Below are positions 22,970 through 34,720 of a DNA stretch of 64,000 nucleotides, one piece after another. The translations under genes and the position numbers were made by a program. Each line of letters starts with the position of its first letter. Positions within the stretch are counted from its first letter, which is position 1. Where the stretch lies: contig NC_091116.1 of the NCBI RefSeq assembly GCF_024713975.1, forward strand, positions 7,718,986 through 7,782,985, read 5' to 3'. The notes beneath the pieces were generated by a model that had not been told where the DNA came from, ran no database searches, and saw only the letters and a list, made by a program, of their open reading frames with translations. Source of the DNA: Paralichthys olivaceus. Lineage: Eukaryota; Chordata; Actinopteri; Pleuronectiformes; Paralichthyidae.

Positions 22970-24237
22970 CTTTTTGACTTTTAAATAACTTTATTTAAGA
23001 CACATTGTCGAAAAAGTTCTTAATTACTCAACAAATTTGGAAAAGGCAAAGGGATAAAACCATTATATACACGCACACATCAGACACCAACCCTCAAGAG
23101 TTCAAACCAGAGCCTGGTTCTCCCCCAGTGAGCACAGGAGCTGTCTCACCCCCCACACAGCCCTGAAACCCTCCAAATTGTTAGTCAGTGTAAAATACGC
23201 ATGTTCAATACTCGAGCTGCCACCAAACCCCTCACACGGCGCCGCGGATCCGTCCAGCCTCTCCCAGCCATTTTGTTTTTACGACTAATCCAGGTTGCCA
23301 CCTTTGCATTAGAAAAAAGAAAATTCATTAAAACCATGGTAGGTTTTTTTCTTGCTGTGTATTTGGGTCCAAACACAAAAAGTGGCAAAGAGAAAACCTC
23401 TCCTAACCCCCCCACCCACTCCTGCAGCTGCTTGAACATGTCCGCTAACCTGGGACAGGACACCACTAAGTGCTCCAGGGTCTCAGGCAGTGAACAGAAT
23501 GGACACCCCCCCCTCAGTGCTTGGGTCCAGGTGAGCTCTGTATCTGTTTGTAGCTGGAGCTCCATGTATAATTCTCCACTGGATGTCTGCCACCCGTCTC
23601 TCCACGGGAGGTTTCTACAGGACCCGCCAGCTGCCACTAGGGGAATAGTCTGAGCCAGAAACCTCAGTCCGCCTGGACTCCCTGACTCCTGCGAGAGAGC
23701 GACGGTTCAGGAGCTTCACGCAGCTGTGGTGCAGTAGTTTCCCTGCACAGGTGTTGGAGGTGCCCAGTGCTGGAGTCCTGAGGGTTAGCAGTCGGCCGCT
23801 CTCTTCTCTCCACCCCCCCACTGCAGGACTCACCTTCAGGATAGGGAAAACAGATTCTTTTGTTCTGGTCCACTGGTCTGCCTGACTTTTGTTTTGGGCG
23901 AAGTTCTTCAGAGCTTGGGGCAGCGCCTGCCACACCTCGTCCACGAGGCTCCGCAGCACTCTGGTGGATCTAATTCCTGTCACCTCCGCCAGCCTCTCAA
24001 GTGTCGTCCGGGTCAGGTGGCCCTGCTTCACTATTCCTGCCTCCCTGAACTTTTCCTTCACCGTTGTGCATGTCAGGACTGAGGTAACTAGGAAACCATT
24101 GTCAAACAGTGGCTCCTCAAAGAGCCACATCCCAGGCGTGGGGTCAGGAGGCCTCTTGAAAAGGAGCGTCCTCCATGCATCCATCACCGAGGTATGAAAC
24201 TCAGTGAGTGCAGTTAGTTTGTGCTGCGGAGAGTTCA
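22970..24237 (-). mobile_element. 5'-truncated non-LTR retrotransposon, probably L1/Tx1 clade
   Basis: On the minus strand two overlapping frames, about 24238-23615 and 23637-23185, encode the C-terminal part of a LINE ORF2 downstream of the reverse transcriptase core. The second frame has a zinc knuckle 'CPFC...LEHLVVSC' of CX2CX7HX4C type, as in Tx1/L1-like ORF2 proteins, followed by a basic 'ISRKNK...WTDPRRRV' tail. The first frame contains 'LFEEPLFDNGFL'. The frame changes near 23640, so the copy is dead, and the 5' part including the RT and endonuclease domains is missing. About 215 bp of 3' UTR runs to 22970 and ends at the purine tract. It is flanked on both sides by GAA/TTC repeats, which suggests insertion into that microsatellite. 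Confidence 0.75.
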
Positions 24238-24652
24238 ACAGGAAGAAGAAGAAAAAAGATGTAAAAGAAGAACGAGGAGGAGAAGAAGAAGAAAAAGAAG
24301 TAGAAGAAGAACAAAAAGAAGCAGAAGAAGAACGAGTAGGAGAAGAAGAACGAGGAGAAGAAGAAGAAGAACGAGGAGGAGAAGAAGAACGAGGAGGAGA
24401 AGAAGAAGAAAAAGAAGTAAAAGAAGAACGAGGAGGAGAAGAAGAAGAATTAAAAAGAAGAAGAACGAGGAGAAGAAGAAGAAGAACGAGGAGGAGAAGA
24501 AGAAGAACGAGGAGGAGAACAAAAAGAAGCAGAAGAAGAACGAGAAGGAGGATGAGGAGAGGAAGAAGAAGGAAGAGAAGAAGAACAAAATGAAGCAGAA
24601 GAAGAACGAGGAGGGGAAAGAGGAGGATGAGGAGAAGAAGTAGAAGGAGAAC
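24238..24652. repeat. GAA/GGA-rich (TTC/TCC) tract, 5' side of retroelement
   Basis: About 415 bp of imperfect GAA, GAG, GGA and AAC-interrupted triplets on the plus strand. Sub-units such as 'gaacgaggaggagaagaag' recur in near-tandem. Lys/Glu/Arg-rich open frames across it are compositional. Confidence 0.9.
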
Positions 24653-24840
24653 ATTGGCATCCCCTACACTGCCGAAGCGGCTGCTCCATATTCACACCAG
24701 CAGGTGGCGGTGGTGCGCCTACAGGCTCCCGTCACCTCCACCAGAGAAGAAGCAGACAAGTGCGTGTGCGGTGTGTGTGTGCATGAGTCGCAGTGTGTGT
24801 GTGTGAGCATGAGTGAGTGTGGAGGTCGTGTTCACCCGAC

Positions 24841-25607
24841 ATGTCTGTTCTCTACCCGACTCTCCTGCTATGTGCGTACGGCTTCTTCTCCAACCTGCGG
24901 CCGTCGGAGCCCTTCCTCACCGCCTTCCTGATGGGGCCGGACAAGAACCTGACGGAGAGCCAGGTCAGTGTGGTTAGCATCGAACCTGTGACGCAATTAC
25001 GCTGCCTGTTTCCTCATAGGCAGAATGATCCCCAGGTTGTGCGGAATAGTTAATAGTGTTTTTTTTTTTTTAACTTAACATATACGAGTTAAATGAGAAT
25101 TAGACGAACGTGTTTAGTTTCAATGTCAGATGCTTTTCTCCCCATGTGACATGAGCCTGTGTGTAAAATGTTCAGTGTGTAGAGTTTAGTGACATCTAGT
25201 GGGCAATCAATAAATCAATCAATCAGATTGCATTTATAAAGAATTACCAGTGTTAAAACAGCTTGATTCTTGTTCCTCAGTGTGAAGTTAGTTTCCTGCT
25301 GTTTCCCACATTCTGTTATTTCAATTTTTATTTCCCATGCCATATCAATCCCATGGGTCTGATTTGGTTAGAAATGACTCAGGCACTGGATGAGTCCTGC
25401 GTTGTAAAGCGAGTGCCGCACTTCACAGTGTTGCAGTTGAATACCCCCCCGCCTCACTCTTAAAAAACACTTTACTGGCTGTCACTCAGGAATCAAAGGG
25501 GAGATTGCCAACCTGCTCAGTGACAGGATGTATGTTCACAGAGGCCGTAGTTGTAGTTTCTTGTTTCGCCACATCTAAAGCTGCTTGTGTCAGAGCTCGA
25601 GCGCAAT

Positions 25608-25658
<51 letters not shown>

Positions 25659-28600
25659 CTCATCGTCTGTCGGCTGCCTCCGTGCTGCTGTGTGTCCAAG
25701 TTTCTTTACCCAAACGTACTCACAGGGAAGCCAGAAATTAGAAAACACTATGTTGTCTTGGACTTCATGTCTTTAAAATGGCTCATTCCTTTTGTTTTGT
25801 CTACTTTGTGAGGCTAGATCCAACAAATCTAGAAAAATCCTCCAGGAACACAAAGCTCAGATCCATTGGAATTTCTGGTTAATCCTTTTATAATAAGCTC
25901 AATCAGCTTAATAGAGGACGCTGGGTAAAATCTTTGAAAAAGAGGTTTTGCCCTGAATGACCTTACGAAGATAAATCACTGTATCTGTTCTTTACTTTAC
26001 ATGAGCTCTTACTTTTGGCTTTAACTTGGTTCAAATGATATGCTTTGAATCCTCTATACAGGGAAGGAGACAAACGGTCCCAGTGCAGTTACAGATTGCC
26101 ACAGGGACATGTTATCATGCACATATATAAATGACTTTCCTGTTTGATGAATGAGAAAAACTGAAGACAGGACGTCGAGATTAGCTGTTCCTTAACACTC
26201 TGAGCAGGTCTTCTCATTTTCATCCAGCTGTGATACTGGGTCCTTCAAGCCGCTTGTAGCTAAATCCCCGATTCAACAAGAGATCAACAGAACATTTAGG
26301 CTCCAGTCATTCTACTGCATGTTAGTGTGGGGACAGTTCTTTCAAAGTAATCCCATCTCTGTCAACACAAGCATTTTGGCTACGTATCAGTTTTGAAACT
26401 AAAGCATGGTTTTAGTGTTTTCAAACTCCTCTGCTTCTGTGGCTCTAAAACTCTGGAGTAGTTTGGACGCCAAGCGTAGCCATAGCCGAGTTTGTGTGTT
26501 TTCAAATGAAAATGTAGTAGAGTGGATGTAGCCGAAGTTCCTCCAGATGCCTAAACAATCACATGAAGAATGTATAAACTTGTATGAATTCTGACCCTGA
26601 GTTCTAATGACTTATTCTTCTTCTGTTTTCTCCAGGTTGTCAGTGAAATTTTTCCAATATGGACGTATTCCTACTTGGCGTTGCTGTTCCCCGTGTTCCT
26701 GGCCACCGACTACCTCTGTTATAAACCTGTATTGGTCCTGCAGGCCATTAGCCTGGTAGTGACCTACGTCCTGTTGCTGAAGGCGCAGGGCCTGTTGGCC
26801 ATGCAGCTCCTGGAGTTTTTCTTTGGGCTGGCAACAGCCTCAGAGGTGGCCTACTACTCTTACATTTATAGCGTGGTTGAGCCGGCATACTACCAAAGAG
26901 TGACGGGCTACTGCCGCAGCATTGCTCTGTTTGGCTCGGCCGCTGGGTCTCTGATCGGACAGCTTCTGCTTTCTGTGGCCAAAGCTCAGCTGCTCCACCT
27001 CGTCATTGTCACTCTGGCATCGGCCGTTGTGGCGTTTGTTGCTCCCTGGTTTCTACCAATGCCCAAGAGGAGCTTGTTCTTCCACAAGAGCTCAGCAACG
27101 TCAGAGAAGAGGCAGCCAAGCAGCAGCACACTCCTCATGACGAAGGCGGAGGATTTGGAGAGCAAAGTGCCTCTGAACAGCCATGATGCCTCCACTGTGA
27201 GTGACAAACTGCTTTATTCATGTTGAATCAGGGTAATGATGGGGATGCATCTTTACATCCACCTCTTTCCGTGCAGAAATCCAGCTCCTCTGAGGCAGAA
27301 AGCCAGAGCAGCGGTCTTGTGGAGGTGTTGCAAATGCTGTTCAAGGATTTCCTGCAGTGCTACAAGTGTCGCCCCCTGCTGGCCTGGTCAGTGTGGTGGG
27401 CTCTGGCCACTTGTGGCTACTTCCAGGTCGTCAACTATGCTCAGCCACTGTGGGAAAACATTCGTCCATCCAAGGACTATGAAATCTACAACGGCTATGT
27501 GGAGACACTGTCCACACTGTTAGGTGAGGCCTCTTTCAGTTTCCACTCTATGAGATAAAAACATCTTTGTAAAAGTGTTTTTATGGATCCAAATTTTGAG
27601 TATGAAAGTTAGACTGAAACAAATCTGATCTAAACTCGCTTTGTCTGAGGCTCAATTGAGTCAAGATTGTTTTGCAAAACCTGAAATTGACTACAGATAT
27701 ATTTATCTGTACACAGATACAAGTATATAGCCCAGATTTCAAACTGGCAAGCAGTCAGTCCTCCATACAGATGTGTCTACAGTGATGTGTGGGTGAACAG
27801 TCTCTAACAGCTGCTCTCTTACAGGGGCTCTGGCAGCTCTGCTGGTGGGCTACCTGCCGATATGCTGGGCTCTGTGGGGCGAACTGGTTCTGTGCGTCCT
27901 CTCCCTGCTGATGGCTGCATGTGTGTTTGTCATGGACACACTCAGACAAATCTGGCTGTGCTACGCCTCATACATCCTGTTCAGAGCCACGTACATGCTG
28001 CTCATCACAGTGGCCACGTGAGTGCAAAGAAAACACACAAAGTGGTTTTGATTTATCTGAAACTCAAACATCTGTAAACTCAGACTGCGTTAAAACAACA
28101 TTATCACTTCCTGTCAGACGGCATCTGATTGCACCAACTGTTCACTATAATGTAAAAACTTCTGGTCTCTGATCCACAATAACAAGCAAATTCATCCATT
28201 GTGAATATGACTTGGTTTACAAAGTGTGGGAAAGCTGCATCACCACGCCAACAAAAAACAAACACGAGCTCAGACAAAAAGCAGGGCTGCAGGATCATGA
28301 GGGATCATGATATTTTCTTTCTGAGTTTTTCCTCTTGTTTATTAGGTTGAGGGAGGATTTGGATGTCACTCACTACGACCAACATTTACTTCTGTGCTTT
28401 CTCTCAGTGTCCTTTTCTAAACTGCTGTTTAAAGAAAAGACTCTTCCTCATGATGTTTCAATGTGCTCTGGCCCTTCAGATATCAGATTGCAGCCAGTCT
28501 CAGCATGCAGCGCTACGCCCTGGTGTTTGGAGTCAACACCTTCATGGCTCTCCTGCTGCAGTCGATGCTCACGTTTGTGGTGGTGGACTCAGCAGGCCTC

Positions 28601-28883
28601 GGCCTCGATGTCTTCACTCAGGTGAGGAAGTAGAAGCCCGGCCCAAAACATGGAGGCACCTGTGGTGTGTACCTTTTCTACCTCTGGTTCTGATAGTTAC
28701 CTTGTTTCCTTCCCTCAGTTCCTCATCTATGGCGGCTACTTTGCAGTCATTTCCACAGTCTTCCTCATCGCTGGGCTTTTCAGACTTGCCTCCAGGAGAC
28801 GCTCCAAGCAGGACGTCATGGCCAACAGCCGAGCAGAAGAGTCAGACTCTCCTCCCATCAGCGATGAGAGCCCCAGCAGATAA
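24841..28883 (+). CDS. slc19a2: Thiamine transporter 1 (SLC19 family member 2)
   Basis: Six exons: 24841-24963, 26636-27196, 27277-27523, 27825-28017, 28480-28621, 28719-28883; 1431 nt, 476 aa (human SLC19A2 497 aa, also six exons). It is a multi-pass plasma-membrane carrier of the reduced-folate/thiamine family. Family motifs: '[12 protein letters not shown]' in TM1 (about 14-25), an N-glycosylation site NLT at 36-38, '[18 protein letters not shown]', and '[12 protein letters not shown]'. The long cytoplasmic loop contains 'LESKVPLN', which matches SLC19A2 better than SLC19A3, as does '[10 protein letters not shown]'-type sequence (here '[15 protein letters not shown]'). The last TM is followed by a Ser-rich tail. 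The start ATG at 24841 is the only one in frame before TM1, making the cytoplasmic N-terminus very short. Assignment to A2 over its paralogs is from memory of the families. Confidence 0.93.
25608..25657. repeat. (CA)n microsatellite
   Basis: A run of about 24 CA units in slc19a2 intron 1. Confidence 0.95.
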
Positions 28884-31260
28884 AACCATAATGAAACTGC
28901 TGCACTAAAGCACCAGAGCAGGGCTCACATGGTGAGCGTCAGTCTACTCTGCTGTTGCACTGTAGTAGAAAGTAGAGACTAAAACTTGAAGTCTGTGTAA
29001 TGACTGTAAGCTAATCACTGTGTTCTTAAACACTCACTAAAAAATGTGGCCACTAGGGGTCAGAGCGTAGAACAATCTAAATGGCACAACAGAGGCAAAT
29101 TATTGTCATACTTTTGTCATGGGAAATGTGTTGGACTCTTGTATGTAGAGGACGACACGCTGTATACACACTCTTCAGAATAATGCTAGCCAGATGTGGT
29201 GTGCCCCCCCCCCCCAAAAAAAGTGATGCCAAAGCATCCCAATCGCCTCCATGTTAGTGGATGGGACATGGACCAGACGAAAAGAAATTTTTCCCAAAGA
29301 TGGTTTCTGTCATTTTAGTTCTTATCACACTGATGAATGTTCAAGTGTTCATGTCTCATTTAGATTTGGTTCTGAGTAGTTATATGATGAACTGAAATTG
29401 TCTCGCACGGCTCCATCACTTGATTGCTACTGAGCAGACTCTGGCCTCAAATGTGCAAAATCGCACCTGAGATGTGTTTGCTTCATGTCGTCCATCTTTA
29501 TATACAGACCGTGGTACATTCTTTGTGTCTGATGTGGCTGCTGCTGCTAACTCCTTTAATGACAGAAACCACTTGATAGCACTTAGTCTAAACACACAGA
29601 AAAAGTGTAGTGAGTATATTCACATACGAACCTCATCGCATTTAATGTGATCCACGAGACGCAACTTTACAGATGGACTGGAATCCATTTCTATGCTTTT
29701 CCTTATTGAAGCTGATGCCTTAGACTTGATGAGCTAAAGAACAGTTGTGAATCGTACTTTATTAGTTCTAGCTCTTTGTTAAATCTGACGCCAGCCAAAA
29801 GATATGTTTCTATTTTTCTATTTATTATTTTCTCCTGTCAACTTATAGACTGTGTATTGTTTTCTAAATGATACTGGTTGGTACTGATGAGCTGTATCAG
29901 GCTTATCAATATGTGCTGTTGCTGAAAGCAATACTCATGAAGCTTGGAATGTTCCATAGGCGACCAATAATACAGTTTATGGTTTGTTGATGTGAGATGT
30001 TCAGTACAGCTGATTGACGAGTTTCTGTGTTTGAAGAAGTGCCTAAGAAAGGTCACAAATACCTGGAGCTGCTTCCTTTCTTCAAAATACATTCAGAAAC
30101 ATTTTCAAAACATGAGAAGATACAGTTCTTTTTAACAAATCCCATGAAAAACCAAAGCAGCACAGTTTGTTTTCCATCTTTGTGATTACCCAGTGTGTAT
30201 TATGTGTGTGTATTCAGTAATTAATTGTACATCAGGCTTGAGATACACACACACACAAAACCTTTATTGTTGGTTTGACTCACACATGGGATTTGTTGAC
30301 AAGAAAAAGATCTTACTCAACTTAAATAAAGCTGTGACCAAATCGCTGCCTCGAATCAACTGAATGAATTTTGAAGAAATAAACATATGGCCAAATCTAT
30401 CCCTGGAGAAAAGTTATGTTACAGTATGTGACTGTTGATTTGTAGTATGTGTGTGTGTAGAGCAGATAATGTGTTTCTTTTCTACTGGCCAAATGTTCTC
30501 CTGGTTTTTTTTTTTTATTGGTAGCAAGGATCTGTGCCAGCCTTTTTTTTTTTATTAATGTCAAACTAATGTCAATACAACATCTTGATAGAAGATTTGC
30601 AGATGAATATCGGTCCCTGCTGTAGAAATAACACATTGTTTGTTTTGTAGTTAATGACAATATGAAGTGCAGAGAGTTTGCAATTGATAATGTTAGTGAC
30701 AGCTTGGAAATTAGTTTAATGTTACTTAAAAATGTGTTTTCCTATCAAGAAAATACTGTATCCATGCAGTTGAAATATAACACTACTGAAATATATAATA
30801 TAAGTATTTATTTATACAATAGTGTTACTTTGATTCAAAGTGGTTGGAAACACATTTGTCATTACTGTTAAGACTCGTTTTTTGTTTTTTTGAATGTGTT
30901 CATTCTGTGTTTCCTGGATAGGTTGTGGTCACACAGTCACACACAAAAATATACTTGAAAAAGTTGATGTCTATGCAATACTAATCACAAATAAACATTT
31001 CTTATGTTCTTTATAGGTATTCATTGTATTCACCTACACAAGGGGAGAGGCACAACAATGATGACTTAAAAAAGAATTCAATTCCAGACTGCTAAAGTGA
31101 TGTAAGTTCAGAGACAGTGAAGGTCAAAGTGATCAATGTCAGATTTATTTCAGGGTGTCACTCGTTTCAAACTTTATACTGCAGCCCCTCTATGGACAAG
31201 CTGTCTTATACTGCCACCTAGTGGAGTTGGTGAGAACATGTTTTGATTAAAAAAATAAAG
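28884..31260 (+). other. slc19a2 3' flank and probable 3' UTR
   Basis: No coding sequence is seen. A C-run at 29203-29213 and poly-T runs near 30508 and 30543 are present. Canonical AATAAA sites on the plus strand occur at 30325-30330 and just after 30375. Confidence 0.5.
30325..30330 (+). terminator. Candidate slc19a2 poly(A) signal
   Basis: AATAAA about 1.4 kb beyond the stop codon; a second candidate lies about 50 bp further on. Confidence 0.4.
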
Positions 31261-31279
31261 GCACAAAAATTAAAAAGCC

Positions 31280-31285
31280 TTTATT
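31280..31285 (-). terminator. Probable arl6ip6 poly(A) signal
   Basis: TTTATT on the plus strand (AATAAA on the minus) about 165 bp beyond the arl6ip6 stop codon. Confidence 0.6.
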
Positions 31286-31450
31286 GTGTGGCTAATGCAC
31301 GGCAAACATAAAAAATAGACATACTCATTGCGGCACACTGGCCTTCATTGGGCTCACTAACTTGAGGTGAAGAAGGACTTATATAAGCCTGATAGATACC
31401 AGGAAATAGATTCATCAATGTAGAAATAAATCTAAATGTGTGTGCTTGTG

Positions 31451-32998
31451 TCAGGTGAGGATCCAGATGACGGTGAGCATGGCCATGATGCCGTTGAGGA
31501 CAACAACACCATAACCCATGTGGAATCTATGGTCAGATACATCTCTGTAAGGAAACACAGAAAGGCAGGCAGTGTTTAAACATGTCATCATCTGCTGTTC
31601 ACTAGTGAGTTCAAACACACTGTTACCTGCGGGGGGCCAGTGCCAGCGGGGATAGGAACACCATGCCTGGCTGGTACGAGTCCAGGTAGGTGATGGTCCA
31701 CGAGAAGACACAGCAGATGCATCCAACTAATACTGACAGCAAAAGGATGCTCCAGAAACCTGCGCGCATTGATGCTGCTGTTTATCAGAAATCATACTTG
31801 ACTGATGTTTATATAATTAATTATATTTTTGAAATGCTAAACATTCTATTGGTGCTTTTCTATATTATCTATATTTTTCTTGATGAAAAAGTGGGACTGA
31901 TATCTATGAGCGTGTGAAAATTGGTGCAGATCCAAATAAAAAATCTGGATTTAGTGGATTAGAATGTGGTTTTATATGGAGACTGTTTGGCGTTAGGTGA
32001 GAGCTCTGTAAGTGCCATTCTAGTTCCATAGAGGGTTTATTTTTGCATAAAATGTACTACACTATATTATAATTATCTTATTGATGCAGATATTGATACT
32101 ACCAATACACTTATCTTGAAAGCACCGTCAAACTTGATAGAATCTGGAGTCCTTTTTGTTATAAGTGTGAGTAGAAGGACTGGACTTCAGCTCTTTATTA
32201 CTGATGGAGGATTATATGGAGACCTCATGTAACTGTACACGCTGTGTAAAGAGAAGAAACGTCCTGATACTCACCCAGGATTCTCTCCTCAGTCCCATCC
32301 TCTCCTCTCACTCTCCCTGCCCGCAGCTCTGAAACAGTCACACTCAGTCAGTATCAGAGAGACAAGCAGCAGCAGCAGCATAATATCTTAAACATGATAA
32401 ATATCAATGTTAGTGTGTTTTTTCATTTCATATTATCAGTCTACTTATATTGTTTTTATTTTAAGTTATTTAAGAGGTTTTATATATTTATAATGTGCCA
32501 ACTTATGTCTGCTAATGTGATATACATGTACCATTTTGAAAATGAGAAGGTTATGTATTTTTTTTATTAACTCCTGTAAGTAAAAAAAAGTTAAAATAAA
32601 GAAGTGAGCCCTTCCTTGCTGTGAGATTATTTCTAACATAATGGCAGTGTTCGCTTGGGGTCCCCAATAGCCACTGGGTCCAGACTCACCAGGAAGTTTC
32701 CTCTGAACCCCGAAAACAAACTTCCACAAAGTTACTTTACAAAGTTTCAGTTTCCGCTCACACGCTCACAAACACGCGCATATGCGTGACACCTGTACGT
32801 GCACGCGTTACCTTTCAGTATGGGGTAGATGAAGGCGCACAAACAACCGACGGCGGACACACACGCCGCGGAGCCCAGAGCCGACAGGGCGACCACGGAC
32901 CAGCGTTTGAGGCCGTGAAGGTGAAGGAACGGCGGATCCGCAGCCCCTGACCCGACACTCCCGGTGGGTCCCGCGGAGGGAGATCCCGGATGATCCAT
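31451..32998 (-). CDS. arl6ip6: ADP-ribosylation factor-like 6 interacting protein 6
   Basis: Four exons, in transcript order: 32998-32812, 32328-32275, 31759-31627, 31544-31451; 468 nt, 155 aa. The C-terminal two thirds match ARL6IP6: 'GFWSILLLSVLVGC', 'FSWTITYLDSYQPGM', and the terminal helix 'FHMGYGVVVLNGIMAMLTV'. I see three hydrophobic segments: one in exon 1 (about 31-60), one in exon 3, one at the C-terminus. Family knowledge: a small multi-pass ER/nuclear-envelope membrane protein of poorly defined function that binds ARL6. The protein is shorter than the human form (226 aa) because the disordered N-terminal region is reduced; the ATG at 32998 opens a Gly/Ser/Pro-rich leader. All phases agree. 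A longer frame starting further upstream is not in phase. Confidence 0.9.
31915..32035. repeat. Dispersed 'GGTGCAGATCC' repeat, arl6ip6 intron
   Basis: Contains 'attggtgcagatccaaataa' followed by a lesion-rich stretch ending 'ctctgtaagtgccattcta'. This is the same family as the pieces at 19740-20000. Confidence 0.55.
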
Positions 32999-33360
32999 TT
33001 CTTTAAAAACCTCCGTGTTCCGCCGCAGACCTGATTCTCGAACTCTTCACGCTTTCGCCTCTTCCCATGTTCAGGCGGCACTTCCGCACACAGAAATGTC
33101 CCTCGGGCTGTTCCGTCTGTGTAGTTCTATTTTATTTATTTATTCACTTTTCACTGTGAGCGTTCGACGCTGTGTGGTTTCTGACAGAGATGTGTAGATA
33201 AATCTATAACCAAAGACAGAATATTAAACTGTTCGGGGTTGAGACCATAGACTGTATGTAAAGTCAGTGGGGGCGGGGCTGTCTGTCTTTAGTCTGTGGA
33301 CCGAGTTGGACATGTCTTCTACGTCCTCAGATAAACTGACAGCAGCGGTCGGTAAGTGAT
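32999..33360. promoter_or_regulatory. arl6ip6 promoter and possible divergent first exon
   Basis: The region upstream of arl6ip6 is CpG-richer at 32930-33075, consistent with its promoter. On the plus strand, 33312-33351 is an ATG-initiated open stretch (MSSTSSDKLTAAV) ending in a strong donor 'G|gtaagt'. It could be a first exon transcribed away from arl6ip6, but it sits next to 'accatagactgtatgtaaag', which resembles a common fish repeat. No downstream partner is proven. Confidence 0.35.
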
Positions 33361-34400
33361 AATATAATCTACCCCTTGTCTGTCTTCTTACCCACTATAG
33401 CTGTCAAACAGAACTTTAAAAGAGAACGAGACAGTTCACTGTTAAACTAAAACACTTTTCAACACTGTCATGTTCTTTAATAACAGTTTTCTGTGATATT
33501 GAGTGTTGATTTAACTTTTTAAAACAGTGCACTTTCTAAAATCAACTGAATAGGAAAACTTTAGTGTAGAAGTTCTTTTAAGATTTCACTGCTGACTTTT
33601 AAGACCTTTTTCTGGATAAAATGAAGAGATGAAGTGAAAGAGGATCAGGATGTCGGACATGATCAGATTTGCTGCCTGTTCTGTCAGATAACATCCTCTG
33701 ATGTGAGGGAGGGAAAATTCACATGACAGGCATCCATCAGTGATTTGATTAAAAAGATATGTGATATTGTCATCATATGCATAACTTTATAAAGTTTATA
33801 GTAAGAATAGAGACCACACCTTGGGGTTATCTGGGCTCTCGGACCAGCTTCCCATAACTATTTTCACCCTGTGACTAAATGAGTCAAATAACAATTAAAT
33901 TTGAATGATTGAGAGATAAATAATTCACCCGCCTGTAATCTTTAGGTTAATTCTGTCATCTTACCATGTGGATAAAAAGTAGAAACAGTTATCCACTAAC
34001 ACACAAACAGTTTTTTTTCTTAAAAAAATAATTTATTTAATTCTGCTTACAGAGTAGATGTTACATTCAGCAAAAATGCCCTGAATGGACCAATGTGACA
34101 TTCTCTTTCATCAAACACATTCTAAACCTGGAACTTGAAAAAGAACAAACAGGGTGACACTAAATATAAAGGGCCTTTCCCCAGAAAGAAAACTACAATT
34201 CATACAATTTAGAAGAAAGTGAAACTAGTGAAAACATCATGACAATTATTTTACATTACATTTCTTCCAATCGTTCCCTTTCACCTAAATCTTACACACT
34301 GAAATTTGCGTATCTACCAATATATTGTCATGTTGTTTTTAGTTATTTTTAATTGTGTGTGTTTTAAATCCCTTTTTTTTTATTTTGACCTTTTATCGGT
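33361..34400. other. Intergenic, AT-rich
   Basis: I see no coding frame, RNA gene or clear repeat here, apart from poly-T and poly-A runs near 34010-34035. Confidence 0.5.
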
Positions 34401-34419
34401 GGATTAATATTTCATCTGT

Positions 34420-34720
34420 GACGCTTCATTCCTCTCAAACAACCACGAGAGGGCGCTACAAATCTTCTGCGTGCTTTTATTTTGACACGCGCAAGCACGT
34501 TCGTCATCAACAGATGTGCGTGCGCTTATTTTGAAAAAAACAGCGCACCGGAAAAGGTGCTGACGCAGTCGCTTGTTGTGGGCGTAGACTAAATAAAAAT
34601 TGTCAGTGGCGCAGCCGGAAGTCACACAGACGCCACAGACGCCACAAAGCCTGAAGACTGACCGCGGAGCAGCGACGGTTTCACGGTAAATAAACGTTGT
34701 GTCTGTGCCGTGAGTTCGAT
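34420..34720 (+). promoter_or_regulatory. Probable arhgap1 promoter and non-coding exon 1
   Basis: A CpG-enriched segment ('gcgcaccgg', 'cagccggaagtca', 'gaccgcggagcagcgacgg') ends in a donor at 34685|34686 ('cacg|gtaaat'). The next good acceptor in the correct orientation with coding sequence is at 38924 ('cttgcag|gactc'), which leads into the arhgap1 start codon at 39037. The 5' exon is inferred from composition and splice sites; the transcription start is unknown. 'ccggaagt' is an ETS-type site. Confidence 0.45.

Noticed and set aside
23201-23653. Plus-strand 150-codon frame opposite the retroelement
   Set aside because: The minus-strand frame carries the zinc-knuckle and LINE-type motifs; the plus frame is its shadow.
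24204-24660. Lys/Glu/Arg-rich and Leu/Ser/Phe-rich open frames of about 130-140 codons
   Set aside because: They are translations of the GAA/TTC microsatellite.
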